Part shown: in pieces, positions 17,658 to 27,030 of the stretch
Numbering within the stretch: position 1 is the stretch's first letter
How the letters are laid out: each line of letters begins with the position of its first letter
DNA from: Alkalicoccus luteus
GTDB lineage: Bacteria; Bacillota; Bacilli; Bacillales; Salisediminibacteriaceae
Assembly: GCF_012034335.1 (NCBI RefSeq)
Contig: NZ_JAATHJ010000005.1
Location: forward strand, 116,034 to 180,033
Direction: 5' to 3'
DNA length: 64,000 bases
Made by a program: the position numbers and the translations under genes
Notes under the pieces: model-generated
Database searches by the model: none
The model's input: the letters and a program-made list of their open reading frames with translations, nothing else
Told to the model about the DNA's origin: nothing

Positions 17658-17689
17658 AAACCCATGCTTTTTTACCAGCATGGGTTTTT
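17658..17689 (+). terminator. Terminator of the SDR gene
   Basis: AAACCCATGCT (17658-17668) pairs with AGCATGGGTTT (17677-17687), followed by T residues. Confidence 0.85.
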
Positions 17690-17745
17690 GTGTGGGAAAA
17701 TCAGCTGAACCTCCTGCAAAGGGCCTTTATTCGGCTTCGGACCTT

Positions 17746-18831
17746 TTAGACAACGGTTAAACTGACCGGAGTTTTGGTGAGGGTGACGGCTCCGTCTTCG
17801 GTAAGCAGAACGTCGTCCTCGATTCTTACGCCAATTTTACCTGGAATATAAATGCCAGGCTCAATTGTAAACGTCATGCCCGGTTTTAACAGGTCGTTAT
17901 TATTTGCGTGCATAGACGGCAGTTCATGAACATCGATTCCGATTCCGTGTCCGATCCGGTGAGGGAAGTACTCGCCGTAGCCTGCTTCTTCGATGACCGA
18001 GCGGGCTGTGTGATCAAGCCTGCCGATTGTTTCGCCGGGAGCCGCAGCGCTCAGAGAGGTTTGCAGTGCGCGGAGGACTGTTTCATAGACGCGGCGGCTT
18101 TCTTCATCAGGTTCCCCGAAAAAGACGGTCCGTGTAATGTCGGAGGCGTACCCTTTCCACATCACTCCAAGGTCAAACAGAACGCTGGATCCTTTTTGAA
18201 GCGGGGTGCTCCCTGGAACACCGTGCGGGTCGCCTCCGTTCCCGCCGAACAATACCATCGGCTGAAAGGACATTTCCCGGACGCCCTTTTTTTTCAAGGC
18301 GTATTCAATGGCGGCCACGACTTCGACCTCCGTGATCCCTTCCTTCAATGCTGCAATTCCAGCTGCAATCCCCTGATCAGCGAGAGCCGCCGCCTCTTTC
18401 ATATACGATTGCTCCTCAGCTGACTTGATGAGACGACTTCCGGTCAGAAGCCCATCTGCTTCAACCAGCTGTGAATCCGGCGCAATACGCTGCCATTCCT
18501 TCAGCCTGCTCCAGGAAATTCCGCTTTCAAGCGCAATGGTCTGCATCGCGATCTGTTTTTTAGATAGATACTGCTGCAGCTTTTCCCACGGATTTTCGGT
18601 GTCACTGTAGCCGATGATGGGAGCATCGATTATTTTTTTAATCTGATTGATTTCCATAGCAGGACAGATAACGAGCGGGTCTGCCTCTGCAAACAGCAGC
18701 ACGGCGAGAAGCCGTTCATGCGGATCGGCATCAAAACCGCTTATGTAAAATACGTTCGGTCTGGACTGGGCCATGAGTACGTCGATTTTTTCTTCTCTCA
18801 TTTTCTGTTGTAGCGTTTCTGCTCGTGTCAA
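17746..18831 (-). CDS. M24-family Xaa-Pro peptidase
   Basis: A 361-residue aminopeptidase P/prolidase-type protein. It has an N-terminal creatinase-like domain (about 1-130) and a C-terminal pita-bread domain with two metals. The ligands are visible as Asp in VLFDLG, Asp in SDITRT, His in GHGIGIDVHE, Glu in FTIEPGIY and Glu in RIEDDV. It releases N-terminal residues before proline or splits Xaa-Pro dipeptides; length alone does not separate PepP from PepQ. The start is TTG at 18831 with AAAGGAGTG about 8 bases upstream. It is divergent from ytkL. Confidence 0.9.
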   Translation of the reverse strand: MTRAETLQQKMREEKIDVLMAQSRPNVFYISGFDADPHERLLAVLLFAEADPLVICPAMEINQIKKIIDAPIIGYSDTENPWEKLQQYLSKKQIAMQTIALESGISWSRLKEWQRIAPDSQLVEADGLLTGSRLIKSAEEQSYMKEAAALADQGIAAGIAALKEGITEVEVVAAIEYALKKKGVREMSFQPMVLFGGNGGDPHGVPGSTPLQKGSSVLFDLGVMWKGYASDITRTVFFGEPDEESRRVYETVLRALQTSLSAAAPGETIGRLDHTARSVIEEAGYGEYFPHRIGHGIGIDVHELPSMHANNNDLLKPGMTFTIEPGIYIPGKIGVRIEDDVLLTEDGAVTLTKTPVSLTVV

Positions 18832-18980
18832 CTGTAATCACTCCTTTATGGGATCTGCACTCAGTTTAGCATAAAGGAGGTGCTCGTAAGGGGAGAGAAG
18901 CTGTTTAAGGATTTCAATGCATATTAAAGGAACTGAACGGGTACGGGATAGAGGAAAATATAAAGGAGGAGCGATCGCAG

Positions 18981-19661
18981 ATGAAAGTATCTTATCATGG
19001 ACATTCCGTTGTAAAAATTGAAACGAACGGCACGAACATTCTCATTGATCCGTTTATTACCGGTAACGGGCAAACCGACCTGGAAGCGGACAATACGAAG
19101 GCTGACGTTATTCTGCTCACCCACGGTCACAACGATCACGTAGGAGATACGGTTGATATTGCCAAACGAAACGATGCCCTCGTAGTAGCGCCGTTCGAGC
19201 TGGCGACCTACCTTGGCTTTCAGGGTGTTAATGCACATCCGATGCACATCGGCGGCAGTCATGAATTTGCGTTTGGCACAGTGAAGCTGACGCAGGCGTT
19301 CCACGGTTCTGCGTATACAGAAGAAGAAAACCAGCGCATCGTGTATACAGGTATGCCGGCAGGGATTTTATTTTCGGCTGAGGGTAAGACCATCTATCAT
19401 GCCGGAGATACCGGACTCTTTTCAGATTTAAAGCTGATTGGAGAGCGTAACCGTATTGATCTCGCCTTTTTGCCGATCGGCGATAACTTTACGATGGGAC
19501 CGGAAGATGCTGCAACAGCGGCTGAATGGATTCAGGCCTCTCATGTCGTTCCGGTTCACTACGATACGTTCGACGTAATTAAACAGGATCCACAAGCATT
19601 CGTTGATCTCCTGTCTGTGAAAGGAAGCGTCATGAAAGCAGGAGATTCTCTCGATCTTTAA
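18981..19661 (+). CDS. ytkL: YtkL metallo-beta-lactamase-fold hydrolase (UPF0173)
   Basis: A 226-residue metallo-hydrolase with the motif THGHNDH (47-53), His residues at the usual downstream positions (HIGGSHEF) and Asp in HAGDTGLF, i.e. a full dinuclear metal site. The natural substrate of this family is not established. An excellent ribosome binding site, AAAGGAGG, precedes ATG. The neighbourhood is the same as in B. subtilis. Confidence 0.92.
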   Translation: MKVSYHGHSVVKIETNGTNILIDPFITGNGQTDLEADNTKADVILLTHGHNDHVGDTVDIAKRNDALVVAPFELATYLGFQGVNAHPMHIGGSHEFAFGTVKLTQAFHGSAYTEEENQRIVYTGMPAGILFSAEGKTIYHAGDTGLFSDLKLIGERNRIDLAFLPIGDNFTMGPEDAATAAEWIQASHVVPVHYDTFDVIKQDPQAFVDLLSVKGSVMKAGDSLDL

Positions 19662-19682
19662 GTTAAAGAAGCACTCTAAACA

Positions 19683-19717
19683 GGAGCAGCCCGGCGATTG
19701 TTTCGCCGGGCTGCTCC
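19683..19717 (+). terminator. Terminator of ytkL
   Basis: A 14-bp perfect GC-rich stem (GGAGCAGCCCGGCG and its complement) followed by TTC. It lies between convergent genes and may serve both. Confidence 0.8.
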
Positions 19718-19732
19718 TTCATAGTATGCACG

Positions 19733-20389
19733 TTACGGATACAGCTCGTTTCCAGATTCCATAAAGATCATGACTTCTTCATTATAGGCATTGGCGATGG
19801 AGATGCTGTTGCCTTCGTCGGCAGCGTTATTGTACTCTTCTTCCAGCAGAGGATAGAGCTCCTCCCATATTACACTCCGTTCGATGTGATCACGGTCGAA
19901 CTCAAGAAAGAACTCTTCGGGACTCATATCAAGCGCTTCAGCCATGCCTTGCACAGAAGCGGGCATGTTACCTTCATAAAGATCCATGTTATACAAGGCG
20001 TGGCTTTCGACCATTTCCTCTGTGACTTCCACCTCATAGGCAATCATGGCATATTCGCGCCATAAAGTTTCAAACTCACTTCGCTCATGGGCAAACAGCA
20101 GAATGTCTTCCGGTGACCAGGATTCATTGTATTCATAGCGTTGAATGTAATAGCGAATAAACCAGCGTTCTAGCTGCGCATCAAGCCGTTGAGAAGGTGC
20201 GGCAGTTTCTGCAAACAGGTCAAGCGCTTCGTTGGTCATACGTTCATAGTGCCCGGCAGTAAAACTGACTTCCTGATCGCCAAAAATAAGCTCTACCGTG
20301 CCATCTTCTTCAGCAGGTACAGCCTCCGGCGACTCATTGGTGCATGCTGCGGCCAGTAAAAGCAGCAAAAGAGCTGTCAGGATTCTCAT
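19733..20389 (-). CDS. Putative lipoprotein of unknown function
   Basis: A 218-residue protein with a classical lipoprotein signal: MR, a leucine-rich core, then LAAAC with the lipidated Cys at about residue 16. The mature part is acidic, Glu-, Tyr- and Trp-rich and mostly helical, with a PEEFFLEFDRD segment. The general pattern resembles the helical N-terminal region of SurA/PrsA-like lipoproteins, but no parvulin domain is present and I do not assign it. It is predicted to sit on the outer face of the membrane. GGGTGA precedes ATG on the minus strand. B. subtilis has no gene at this position. Confidence 0.8.
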   Translation of the reverse strand: MRILTALLLLLLAAACTNESPEAVPAEEDGTVELIFGDQEVSFTAGHYERMTNEALDLFAETAAPSQRLDAQLERWFIRYYIQRYEYNESWSPEDILLFAHERSEFETLWREYAMIAYEVEVTEEMVESHALYNMDLYEGNMPASVQGMAEALDMSPEEFFLEFDRDHIERSVIWEELYPLLEEEYNNAADEGNSISIANAYNEEVMIFMESGNELYP

Positions 20390-20705
20390 AACGTTTCACC
20401 CATTTCTGTTCAGACACTATTTTCCCACTCTTCTTATACCCTGAACAATGAGAAAAATATCGTTAATTGTCAAATATAGTGTGAAAATAGTGAGAAGAGT
20501 TTAAGAACGGGATGTGCAGGCATCAGAAAGCGTCCGAAATCACTCGTGCAGATGTTGGCAACGCTCCAGCAAAGTCATTCAGCAAATTGCTGCCATTCTT
20601 CTCCTGCTCTGCCTTGAACTCCCGCTCCGGGGAACGTATACTTGTAGTAGTACAGAGTTAATCATAAGATGTAAACAGTTTTGAAATAAAGGATGTGCGC
20701 CTGCG
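20390..20705. other. Divergent intergenic region, lipoprotein gene / ytoI
   Basis: A 316-bp region carrying the ytoI promoter at 20614-20642 and the presumed divergent promoter of the lipoprotein gene. No ORF or known RNA structure is seen. Confidence 0.6.
20614..20642 (+). promoter_or_regulatory. SigA-type promoter of ytoI
   Basis: TTGAAC (20614-20619), a 17-bp spacer and TATACT (20637-20642). Confidence 0.65.
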
Positions 20706-22013
20706 ATGACAAAGCACGAACAGATACTACAGTTTATACGATCGCTGGAAGTAGGCAATAAAATTTCGGTCCGCCATATCGCAAAGGAGCTTCACGTCAG
20801 TGAAGGAACCGCGTACCGTGCGATTAAAGATGCTGAAAATCAAGGGATGGTAAGCACGATTGAACGTGTGGGCACGATTCGGATTGAGAAAAAGCAAAAA
20901 GAAAACATTGAGAAGCTGACGTATGCAGAAGTCGTCAATATTGTCGAAGGAACGGTTCTCGGGGGCCGTAACGGACTTTATAAAACGCTGAACAAGTTCG
21001 TGATCGGAGCGATGAAGGCAGAAGCGATGATGCGCTACGTGGAGGCAGGAAACCTGCTGATTGTCGGCAACCGGGATAAAGTACATCATATGGCACTGGA
21101 GGCTGGCTCGGCAGTGCTTGTAACCGGCGGATTTGACACGGCGGAGGAAACGAAGCAGCTGGCAGACAGGCTGAACCTCCCGGTGATATCGACGAGCTAT
21201 GACACGTTTACCGTAGCGACGATGATCAACCGCGCTATTTATGACCAGCTGATCAAAAAAGAAATTATCGCCGTCGAGGATATTTTGATTCCGCTTGAGA
21301 AAACCGATCATCTGACGCTGCATCATACAGTGGAAAAATATCAGAACCTGAATAATCAGACCGGCCACAGCAGGTATCCTGTCATTGACGAAAATGGAAA
21401 GCTCCAAGGCATTGTAACGGCAAAAGATATTATGGGAACAAGTCCGTTCACAGATATTGAAAAAGTGATGACGAAGCAGCCGATAACGGTGACGAGGCAG
21501 ACATCAGTCGCTTCTGCTGCGCACATGATGGTATGGGAAGGGATTGAAATGCTTCCTGTGATCACTTCATCCAAGCAGCTGCTTGGAATTATCAGCCGGC
21601 AGGACGTGTTAAAAGCGCTGCAGATGATACAGCGTCAGCCGCACGTTGGTGATACGATCGAAGATTTAGTTACGCGCCACCTGGAGGACGTGTCTGATAG
21701 CCGGACAACGTTGTATAAGCTTGAAGTGACGCCGCAGATGACGAACCATCTCGGAACGATTTCCTACGGTGTTATTACAACGATCGTGACGGAGGCATCC
21801 AGCCGGGTGCTTCGTAAATATAAAAAAGGCGACCTTGTCGTCGAGAATATGACCGTTTTTTTCATGAAGCCGGTGCAGATTGATGCCAAAATTGAAATCA
21901 GGCCGCGCGTGCTGGAAGTTGGCCGTAAATTCGGAAAGGTCGACGTCGAACTGTATCACAATGAGCAGATAGTCGGCAAAGCCATGCTGATGGCACAGCT
22001 GCTTGATCGTTAG
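20706..22013 (+). CDS. ytoI: YtoI, HTH-DRTGG-CBS-hotdog multidomain protein
   Basis: A 435-residue protein with four modules: an N-terminal winged helix (about 1-60, with SVRHIAKELHVSEGTAYRAIKD), a DRTGG domain (about 70-185), two CBS domains (about 190-310) and a C-terminal hotdog fold of thioesterase type (about 320-435). The combination suggests a transcriptional or enzymatic switch responding to an adenine nucleotide and perhaps an acyl-CoA, but no ligand is known. The architecture and place match B. subtilis YtoI. AAAGGATG lies about 12 bases before ATG. Confidence 0.9.
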   Translation: MTKHEQILQFIRSLEVGNKISVRHIAKELHVSEGTAYRAIKDAENQGMVSTIERVGTIRIEKKQKENIEKLTYAEVVNIVEGTVLGGRNGLYKTLNKFVIGAMKAEAMMRYVEAGNLLIVGNRDKVHHMALEAGSAVLVTGGFDTAEETKQLADRLNLPVISTSYDTFTVATMINRAIYDQLIKKEIIAVEDILIPLEKTDHLTLHHTVEKYQNLNNQTGHSRYPVIDENGKLQGIVTAKDIMGTSPFTDIEKVMTKQPITVTRQTSVASAAHMMVWEGIEMLPVITSSKQLLGIISRQDVLKALQMIQRQPHVGDTIEDLVTRHLEDVSDSRTTLYKLEVTPQMTNHLGTISYGVITTIVTEASSRVLRKYKKGDLVVENMTVFFMKPVQIDAKIEIRPRVLEVGRKFGKVDVELYHNEQIVGKAMLMAQLLDR

Positions 22014-22027
22014 ACGTCATGAAAAAA

Positions 22028-22052
22028 CCTCCATGACGTGTTGTCATGGAGG
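22028..22052 (-). terminator. Terminator of ytpI (minus strand), also 3' of ytoI
   Basis: A perfect 10-bp stem (CCTCCATGAC / GTCATGGAGG). The run of A before it gives a T tract on the minus strand. Confidence 0.85.
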
Positions 22053-22057
22053 AGCTT

Positions 22058-22357
22058 TCAGGCTGTCTGCTGCTTTTCTTCTTTCGCAAGCGGACTGAAG
22101 TGACGGTGCTGACGGGAGCCGAAATAAATGTTTGCTGCTCCAAGCGCGGTGAAAATAAGGCCGATTACGGCAGCTGTAGTCGTCTGATAATTGATATACG
22201 CGTTAACACCGAAAGACAAAACAAAGATACCGAGTGAAATAGACGCTTTCGCACCGTATAACTGGCGCTGGGCCGGCCCGTAGCCTCGTGACTGAAAAAC
22301 TTTGAAATATACGAACGCGATCAGAGAAAAAACGATCACCATCGGAAAAATAATCAT
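22058..22357 (-). CDS. ytpI: YtpI-like small membrane protein
   Basis: A 99-residue protein with three predicted transmembrane segments (about 2-20, 38-58 and 61-80) and a basic/polar C-terminus. The length, topology and position opposite nrnA equal B. subtilis YtpI, whose function is unknown. AAAGGAG precedes ATG on the minus strand. Confidence 0.85.
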   Translation of the reverse strand: MIIFPMVIVFSLIAFVYFKVFQSRGYGPAQRQLYGAKASISLGIFVLSFGVNAYINYQTTTAAVIGLIFTALGAANIYFGSRQHRHFSPLAKEEKQQTA

Positions 22358-22443
22358 GATGCATACTCCTTTACATACTTATAGCCTTCGTTCATTGTAC
22401 CGGAGCACAAGGGAGGGCGCAACAAACAACGGGAGGGAATCCA

Positions 22444-23400
22444 GTGACAAAACAAGTAATTTTTAATATTTGGGATACGATTGAAAAAGCAGAACGAATT
22501 ATCATTCACCGGCACGTCCGGCCGGACCCGGACGCGGTCGGCTCCCAGGCCGGCCTTGGTGAACTGATAAGGGAAACATTTCCGGATAAAACCGTGAAGC
22601 TCGCCGGAGAAGAAGAGCAGTCGCTTACATTTCTTTCCGGCATGGATAAGCTGGAGGCAGAGGACTATCGGAACGCACTCGTCATCGTAACGGATACAGC
22701 TAACCAAGCGAGGATTGACGGTGACATTCCGGAATCAGATACGCTGATTAAAATCGATCACCATCCGGAAGTGGATCCTTACGGTGACATTCAGTGGGTG
22801 AATACGAAAGCAAGCTCCACCTGCGAAATGATTCACAGGCTTGCAGCCGTAACTGGTATTAAAGTGACAGCGCGTGCAGCAAGACTTTTGTTTGCAGGAA
22901 TGTCAGCAGATACCGGAAGATTTCGGTTTTCCAATACAACGCCCGAAACGTTCAGAGCAGCAGCTTCGCTGAGTGAGCATCCGTTTGACCGGCATTCTTT
23001 GTACAATGAAATGGATGTGACAACACTGCCGATGCTTCGCCTGCAGGGGTATGTCCTGCAGGAGGTGGAGGTGACGGATGAAGGGGCCGCCAAAGTTTAT
23101 CTCACGCGTGAACGAATGGAAACATTTGGCGTCACATCGAAGCAGGCAGCGTCAATTGTAAACTGCTTCTCCAATCTGGAGGGACTCAGGGCGTGGGTGT
23201 TTTTTGTGGAAGAGGAAGATCAGATTCGTATGCGCATCCGCTCAAAAGGACCGGAGATCAATAAGCTGGCCGAAAAGTACCGCGGCGGCGGACATCCGAT
23301 GGCCTCGGGAGCAAGTGCATTCAGCTGGGAAGAAACAGATTCCTTTTTTGAAAAACTGCGTCACGTATGCCGTGACAGCGAAGCGACCAATCAGACATAA
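22444..23400 (+). CDS. nrnA: NrnA oligoribonuclease / pAp phosphatase
   Basis: A 318-residue DHH-DHHA1 phosphoesterase that degrades nanoRNAs to mononucleotides and dephosphorylates 3'-phosphoadenosine 5'-phosphate. The metal site is seen in HRHVRPDPDAVGS (22-34), Asp84 in VTDTAN and the DHH triad at 105-107. The C-terminal DHHA1 domain contains the RGGGHPMASGA substrate motif near 280-290. The start is GTG at 22444 with GGGAGGG upstream. It is divergent from ytpI. Confidence 0.95.
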   Translation: MTKQVIFNIWDTIEKAERIIIHRHVRPDPDAVGSQAGLGELIRETFPDKTVKLAGEEEQSLTFLSGMDKLEAEDYRNALVIVTDTANQARIDGDIPESDTLIKIDHHPEVDPYGDIQWVNTKASSTCEMIHRLAAVTGIKVTARAARLLFAGMSADTGRFRFSNTTPETFRAAASLSEHPFDRHSLYNEMDVTTLPMLRLQGYVLQEVEVTDEGAAKVYLTRERMETFGVTSKQAASIVNCFSNLEGLRAWVFFVEEEDQIRMRIRSKGPEINKLAEKYRGGGHPMASGASAFSWEETDSFFEKLRHVCRDSEATNQT

Positions 23401-23413
23401 GCGACTGCTTCAG

Positions 23414-23451
23414 CAGGCACCGGAGACTTGACTCCAGGTGCCTGTTTTTTT
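23414..23451 (+). terminator. Terminator of nrnA
   Basis: CAGGCACCGGAG (23414-23425) pairs with CTCCAGGTGCCTG (23432-23444), one mismatch, then T7. Confidence 0.88.
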
Positions 23452-23633
23452 CAGGAGACCCTCTGCTGCGGAAGTGAGGTTAACGAGGCATCAGGCGAAC
23501 GCTTGCAAATCGATTTCCGGACGAGCAGAATAGAATAAGAATCTATCGGGTGATTACTTCTGTCGAAAAGAACAAATGTTCGTGTATACTGAAAGCAACC
23601 AAGGCCGTTTTAAACGGGGAAAGGAGAAAGAAC

Positions 23634-26600
23634 ATGACGTTTCCTCATCTTCACGTACATAGTGAATACAGTCTGCTGGAATCGGCGGCACGAATCCATG
23701 ATTTGGTTAGGAAAGCAGCTGCGATGCATATACCGGCACTCGCTTTAACGGATAAAAATGCGATGTACGGCGTTCCGGCATTTGCTGAAGCCTGCGATAA
23801 AGCAGGGATCCGTCCGATCATCGGTGCAGAATTGGATTATGTAAACGATGCAAGTCTGATTGTGCTCGCGAAAACAGCGCGGGGGTACCGCGGACTCGTC
23901 CGGCTCGTCAGCCGGGTTCAGCTCTCAGCTAAACCGCTTGATTATGCAGATCTGGAAACAATTGAAGAGTGTGTGATCATTCAGCCGCTGCATGAAGGGC
24001 CTGTTCCGTCTCTTCTTGCCGAAGGAAAAACAGAGGCAGCGACCGAACTGCAGCGCCGCTTTCATGACCTCCCAAGTGACGTATATATTGAAGTGCGTAA
24101 TCATTATACGAAAGCAGACAGGCAGATGCTGCTCGAGCTGAGAAAATGGCTTCAGAGCTGCCCGGCTGCGATTATTGCAAGCAACCACGTACACGCCGTG
24201 GAACGGGAGGAAACAGACGTGCTCCCTGTGCTTCAAGCCGTTAAGCAAGGATCGCTGCTGTCTGAAACAGAGCCGGCACCAGGGTTTGAGGAAGGCTATC
24301 TCAAATCCCGCACGGAAATGGAAGAAGCCATGAAGGGCTGGGAGCATGCATTGACAGCAGCTGAAGAAATCGTCAGTGAATTTGCGGATAGTCCGGTGCC
24401 GGAACCGGAACAGCACCTGCCTGCCTATCCGTCTGATATTCCGGCGGATAAGCTCCTTAAGCAATGGTGTACCGAAGCACTTGACAGATTGTATGCAGAG
24501 CGCAGACAGGAAGCAGAAACAAGGCTTGACTATGAGTTAGCCGTCATCTCGGAGATGGGATTTTCTGATTATTTTTTAATCACTGCTGATTTTATGCGCT
24601 TTGCCAGAGATAACGCTATCCGTACCGGTCCCGGGCGTGGATCGGCTGCCGGGTCGCTGACCGCTTATCTGCTGCGGATCACCGATGTCGATCCCCTGGG
24701 CTACAACCTGCTTTTCGAACGATTTTTAAATCCTGACCGGGTTACGATGCCTGATATTGATATTGACTTTGCGGATTCCGATCGCGACAGGGTTATTCAG
24801 TACGTAGCAGAAAAATACGGCAGAGAGCACGTTGCACAGATTGTTACATTTGGCACGTTTGCAGCTAAAGCAGCCCTGCGGGATTCCGGCAAGGCATTGG
24901 GTGTTGATCCGTATGCGATTGACCGCGCCGCAAAGCTTGTGCCTGCCAAACCGGGGGTTACGCTGGCCGAAGCCTTTCAGCAGAAGCAGCTGCAGGCGAT
25001 GCAGGAAGAGAACAGCCGCTGGTTTCACGTTGCTGTCCGGATGGAAGGACTGCCTCGTCATACATCGGTGCATGCAGCCGGCATCGTCATGAGCCGGGAA
25101 CCGCTGACAGAGCTTGTGCCGCTGATGCAGGGACACGACGGACTCGTGCTGACCCAGTATCCGATGGGCGATCTGGAACGGATGGGCCTGTTAAAAATGG
25201 ACTTTCTCGGACTGCGCAACTTGACCTTGCTCGACCGGCTGGAGGAGCTGTCCGGGCTTTCTGCCTCAGACGCACCGCTTGACGATCGGGCCGTTTATGA
25301 GCTGCTGAGCCGCGGAGATACGTCGGGTATCTTTCAGCTTGAATCAGAAGGAATGCAGCGGGTTTTGAAAAAACTGAAGCCGACAAGCTTTGAGGACATT
25401 GTAGCTGTAAATGCCCTCTACCGGCCAGGTCCGATGAAATACATCCCGGACTACATCGATGGAAAGTACGGGCGCAAGCAGATCCACTATATTCATTCCG
25501 ATTTGGAGCCCGTGCTGAAGCAGACGTACGGGGTGATTATTTACCAGGAACAGATTATGCAGATCGCCTCGATCATGGCAGGATATTCGATGGGGGAGGC
25601 AGACCTGCTGCGTCGGGCTGTGAGCAAGAAAAAACGGGAGGACCTGGAAGAAGGGCGCAAAGGCTTTTTGAAAGGTGCGCGTGAAAAAGGCTACAAAGAC
25701 GCTGAGGCAGAGGCTGTTTATGATTTGATCGTCCGCTTCGCTGACTACGGCTTTAACCGCAGTCACGCTGTAGCCTACAGCTTTATCGCTTATCAGCTTG
25801 CCTACATGAAAGCGAGGGCACCGGAGGCGTTCTATACCGCGCTCATGGAAAGCGTCACCCATGACAAGGAGAAACTCGCCTTCCTCATTCATGAAGCGAA
25901 GCGGGCCGGGATCCGGGTGCTCCCGCCCTCCGTTCAGCAAGGCGGTGCTGCGTTTCGTATGGAAAACGGTGCTGTCAGACTCGGACTGCACGTGCTGCGT
26001 CATGTGAACGCACGCGCTGCACTGTCTGTTGAAGAAGCAAGAAAACAAGGGCCGTTTGAAAACTTGTTTGACCTTTGCGCACGTGTTCCCGTTATCCACC
26101 GGCAGCGACGCTTTTTTGAAGCGCTGATCGGAGGTGGGGCACTCGATGATTTCGGCAAAAACAAAGCGGTGCTCCTTGCAACTCTTGATGATGCCCTGCA
26201 TTACGCCGAGCAGGAAGACAAGACGGCTGAACGAGGAGAAGCGTTGTTTGCCGATGAGGAAATCGACACTTCTTACAGAGAAGCAAAGCCGATGCCGCGC
26301 ACGCAGGAGCTGCAGCTTGAAAAAGAGATGGTGGGCTGCTATATCAGCGGGCATCCCCTTGAAGAAGCGGCGGAACTGCTGGACAAGTACGGAAGAACGG
26401 TCAGTGCAGAAGCGGTCCAGCTAAAGCATAAAACGCCGGTCCGGATGGCGGGAATCGTGATGTCCATCAGACAAATTCAGACAAAAAAAGGAAAACAGAT
26501 GGCCTTTATGGAATTAGAAGATGAGACGGGAACAATCGATGTGACCGTTTTTCCGGAAGCCTACAGCAGCTGCCAGCTCAAGCTTCAAAAACAGGAAAAA

Positions 26601-26942
26601 CTGTTTATTGAGGCTGTGATAGAGGAATATGAGGGAACGAGAAAGGCGATTTTGAAAAAATGCATCCTCATTGATGAGCTGATGGACAGGCAGAAAGCGC
26701 ATGAGAAAGAAACGTTGTATTTGTATATTACACCGGAAGCAGAGCGCAGGAGCCTCGACAGGGTGAAGGAACTGCTCGAGGACACCCCGGGCAGTATTCC
26801 GGTCGTGCTGAAATACGGGGCAGCCGGAGAGATCGTCCGCCTGTCTGAAATGTGGAACGTGAAGCCGGATGAGCGTCTGGTGGACCGCCTCGGTGCCCTG
26901 CTTGGAAAAAAACATGTCTTTCTGAAAAGACCGAGGGTGTAA
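23634..26942 (+). CDS. dnaE: DNA polymerase III alpha subunit DnaE
   Basis: A 1102-residue C-family replicative polymerase of the DnaE type without the embedded exonuclease of PolC. The N-terminal PHP domain begins FPHLHVHSEYSLLE. The palm has the catalytic triad in PDIDIDF with Asp374, Asp376 and Asp378. The helix-hairpin-helix region and the C-terminal OB fold (VRMAGIVMS ... MAFMELEDETGTIDV) follow. In Bacilli DnaE extends RNA primers before handing over to PolC. The start at 23634 behind GGGGAAAGGAG replaces an upstream frame extension from 23550. It is followed closely by the malic enzyme gene. Confidence 0.96.
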   Translation: MTFPHLHVHSEYSLLESAARIHDLVRKAAAMHIPALALTDKNAMYGVPAFAEACDKAGIRPIIGAELDYVNDASLIVLAKTARGYRGLVRLVSRVQLSAKPLDYADLETIEECVIIQPLHEGPVPSLLAEGKTEAATELQRRFHDLPSDVYIEVRNHYTKADRQMLLELRKWLQSCPAAIIASNHVHAVEREETDVLPVLQAVKQGSLLSETEPAPGFEEGYLKSRTEMEEAMKGWEHALTAAEEIVSEFADSPVPEPEQHLPAYPSDIPADKLLKQWCTEALDRLYAERRQEAETRLDYELAVISEMGFSDYFLITADFMRFARDNAIRTGPGRGSAAGSLTAYLLRITDVDPLGYNLLFERFLNPDRVTMPDIDIDFADSDRDRVIQYVAEKYGREHVAQIVTFGTFAAKAALRDSGKALGVDPYAIDRAAKLVPAKPGVTLAEAFQQKQLQAMQEENSRWFHVAVRMEGLPRHTSVHAAGIVMSREPLTELVPLMQGHDGLVLTQYPMGDLERMGLLKMDFLGLRNLTLLDRLEELSGLSASDAPLDDRAVYELLSRGDTSGIFQLESEGMQRVLKKLKPTSFEDIVAVNALYRPGPMKYIPDYIDGKYGRKQIHYIHSDLEPVLKQTYGVIIYQEQIMQIASIMAGYSMGEADLLRRAVSKKKREDLEEGRKGFLKGAREKGYKDAEAEAVYDLIVRFADYGFNRSHAVAYSFIAYQLAYMKARAPEAFYTALMESVTHDKEKLAFLIHEAKRAGIRVLPPSVQQGGAAFRMENGAVRLGLHVLRHVNARAALSVEEARKQGPFENLFDLCARVPVIHRQRRFFEALIGGGALDDFGKNKAVLLATLDDALHYAEQEDKTAERGEALFADEEIDTSYREAKPMPRTQELQLEKEMVGCYISGHPLEEAAELLDKYGRTVSAEAVQLKHKTPVRMAGIVMSIRQIQTKKGKQMAFMELEDETGTIDVTVFPEAYSSCQLKLQKQEKLFIEAVIEEYEGTRKAILKKCILIDELMDRQKAHEKETLYLYITPEAERRSLDRVKELLEDTPGSIPVVLKYGAAGEIVRLSEMWNVKPDERLVDRLGALLGKKHVFLKRPRV

Positions 26943-26965
26943 CGTACTGGAGAATCTGCTATAAT
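26937..26965 (+). promoter_or_regulatory. Extended -10 promoter of the malic enzyme gene
   Basis: TGC immediately before a perfect TATAAT (26960-26965) forms an extended -10. A weak -35 GTGTAA overlaps the dnaE stop. Confidence 0.6.
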
Positions 26966-27030
26966 TAGTGATGGCTCATGGTGGTCAGACCACCTGGAAT
27001 TGGATCTTGATACAGAGGAGAGTGGCGACT

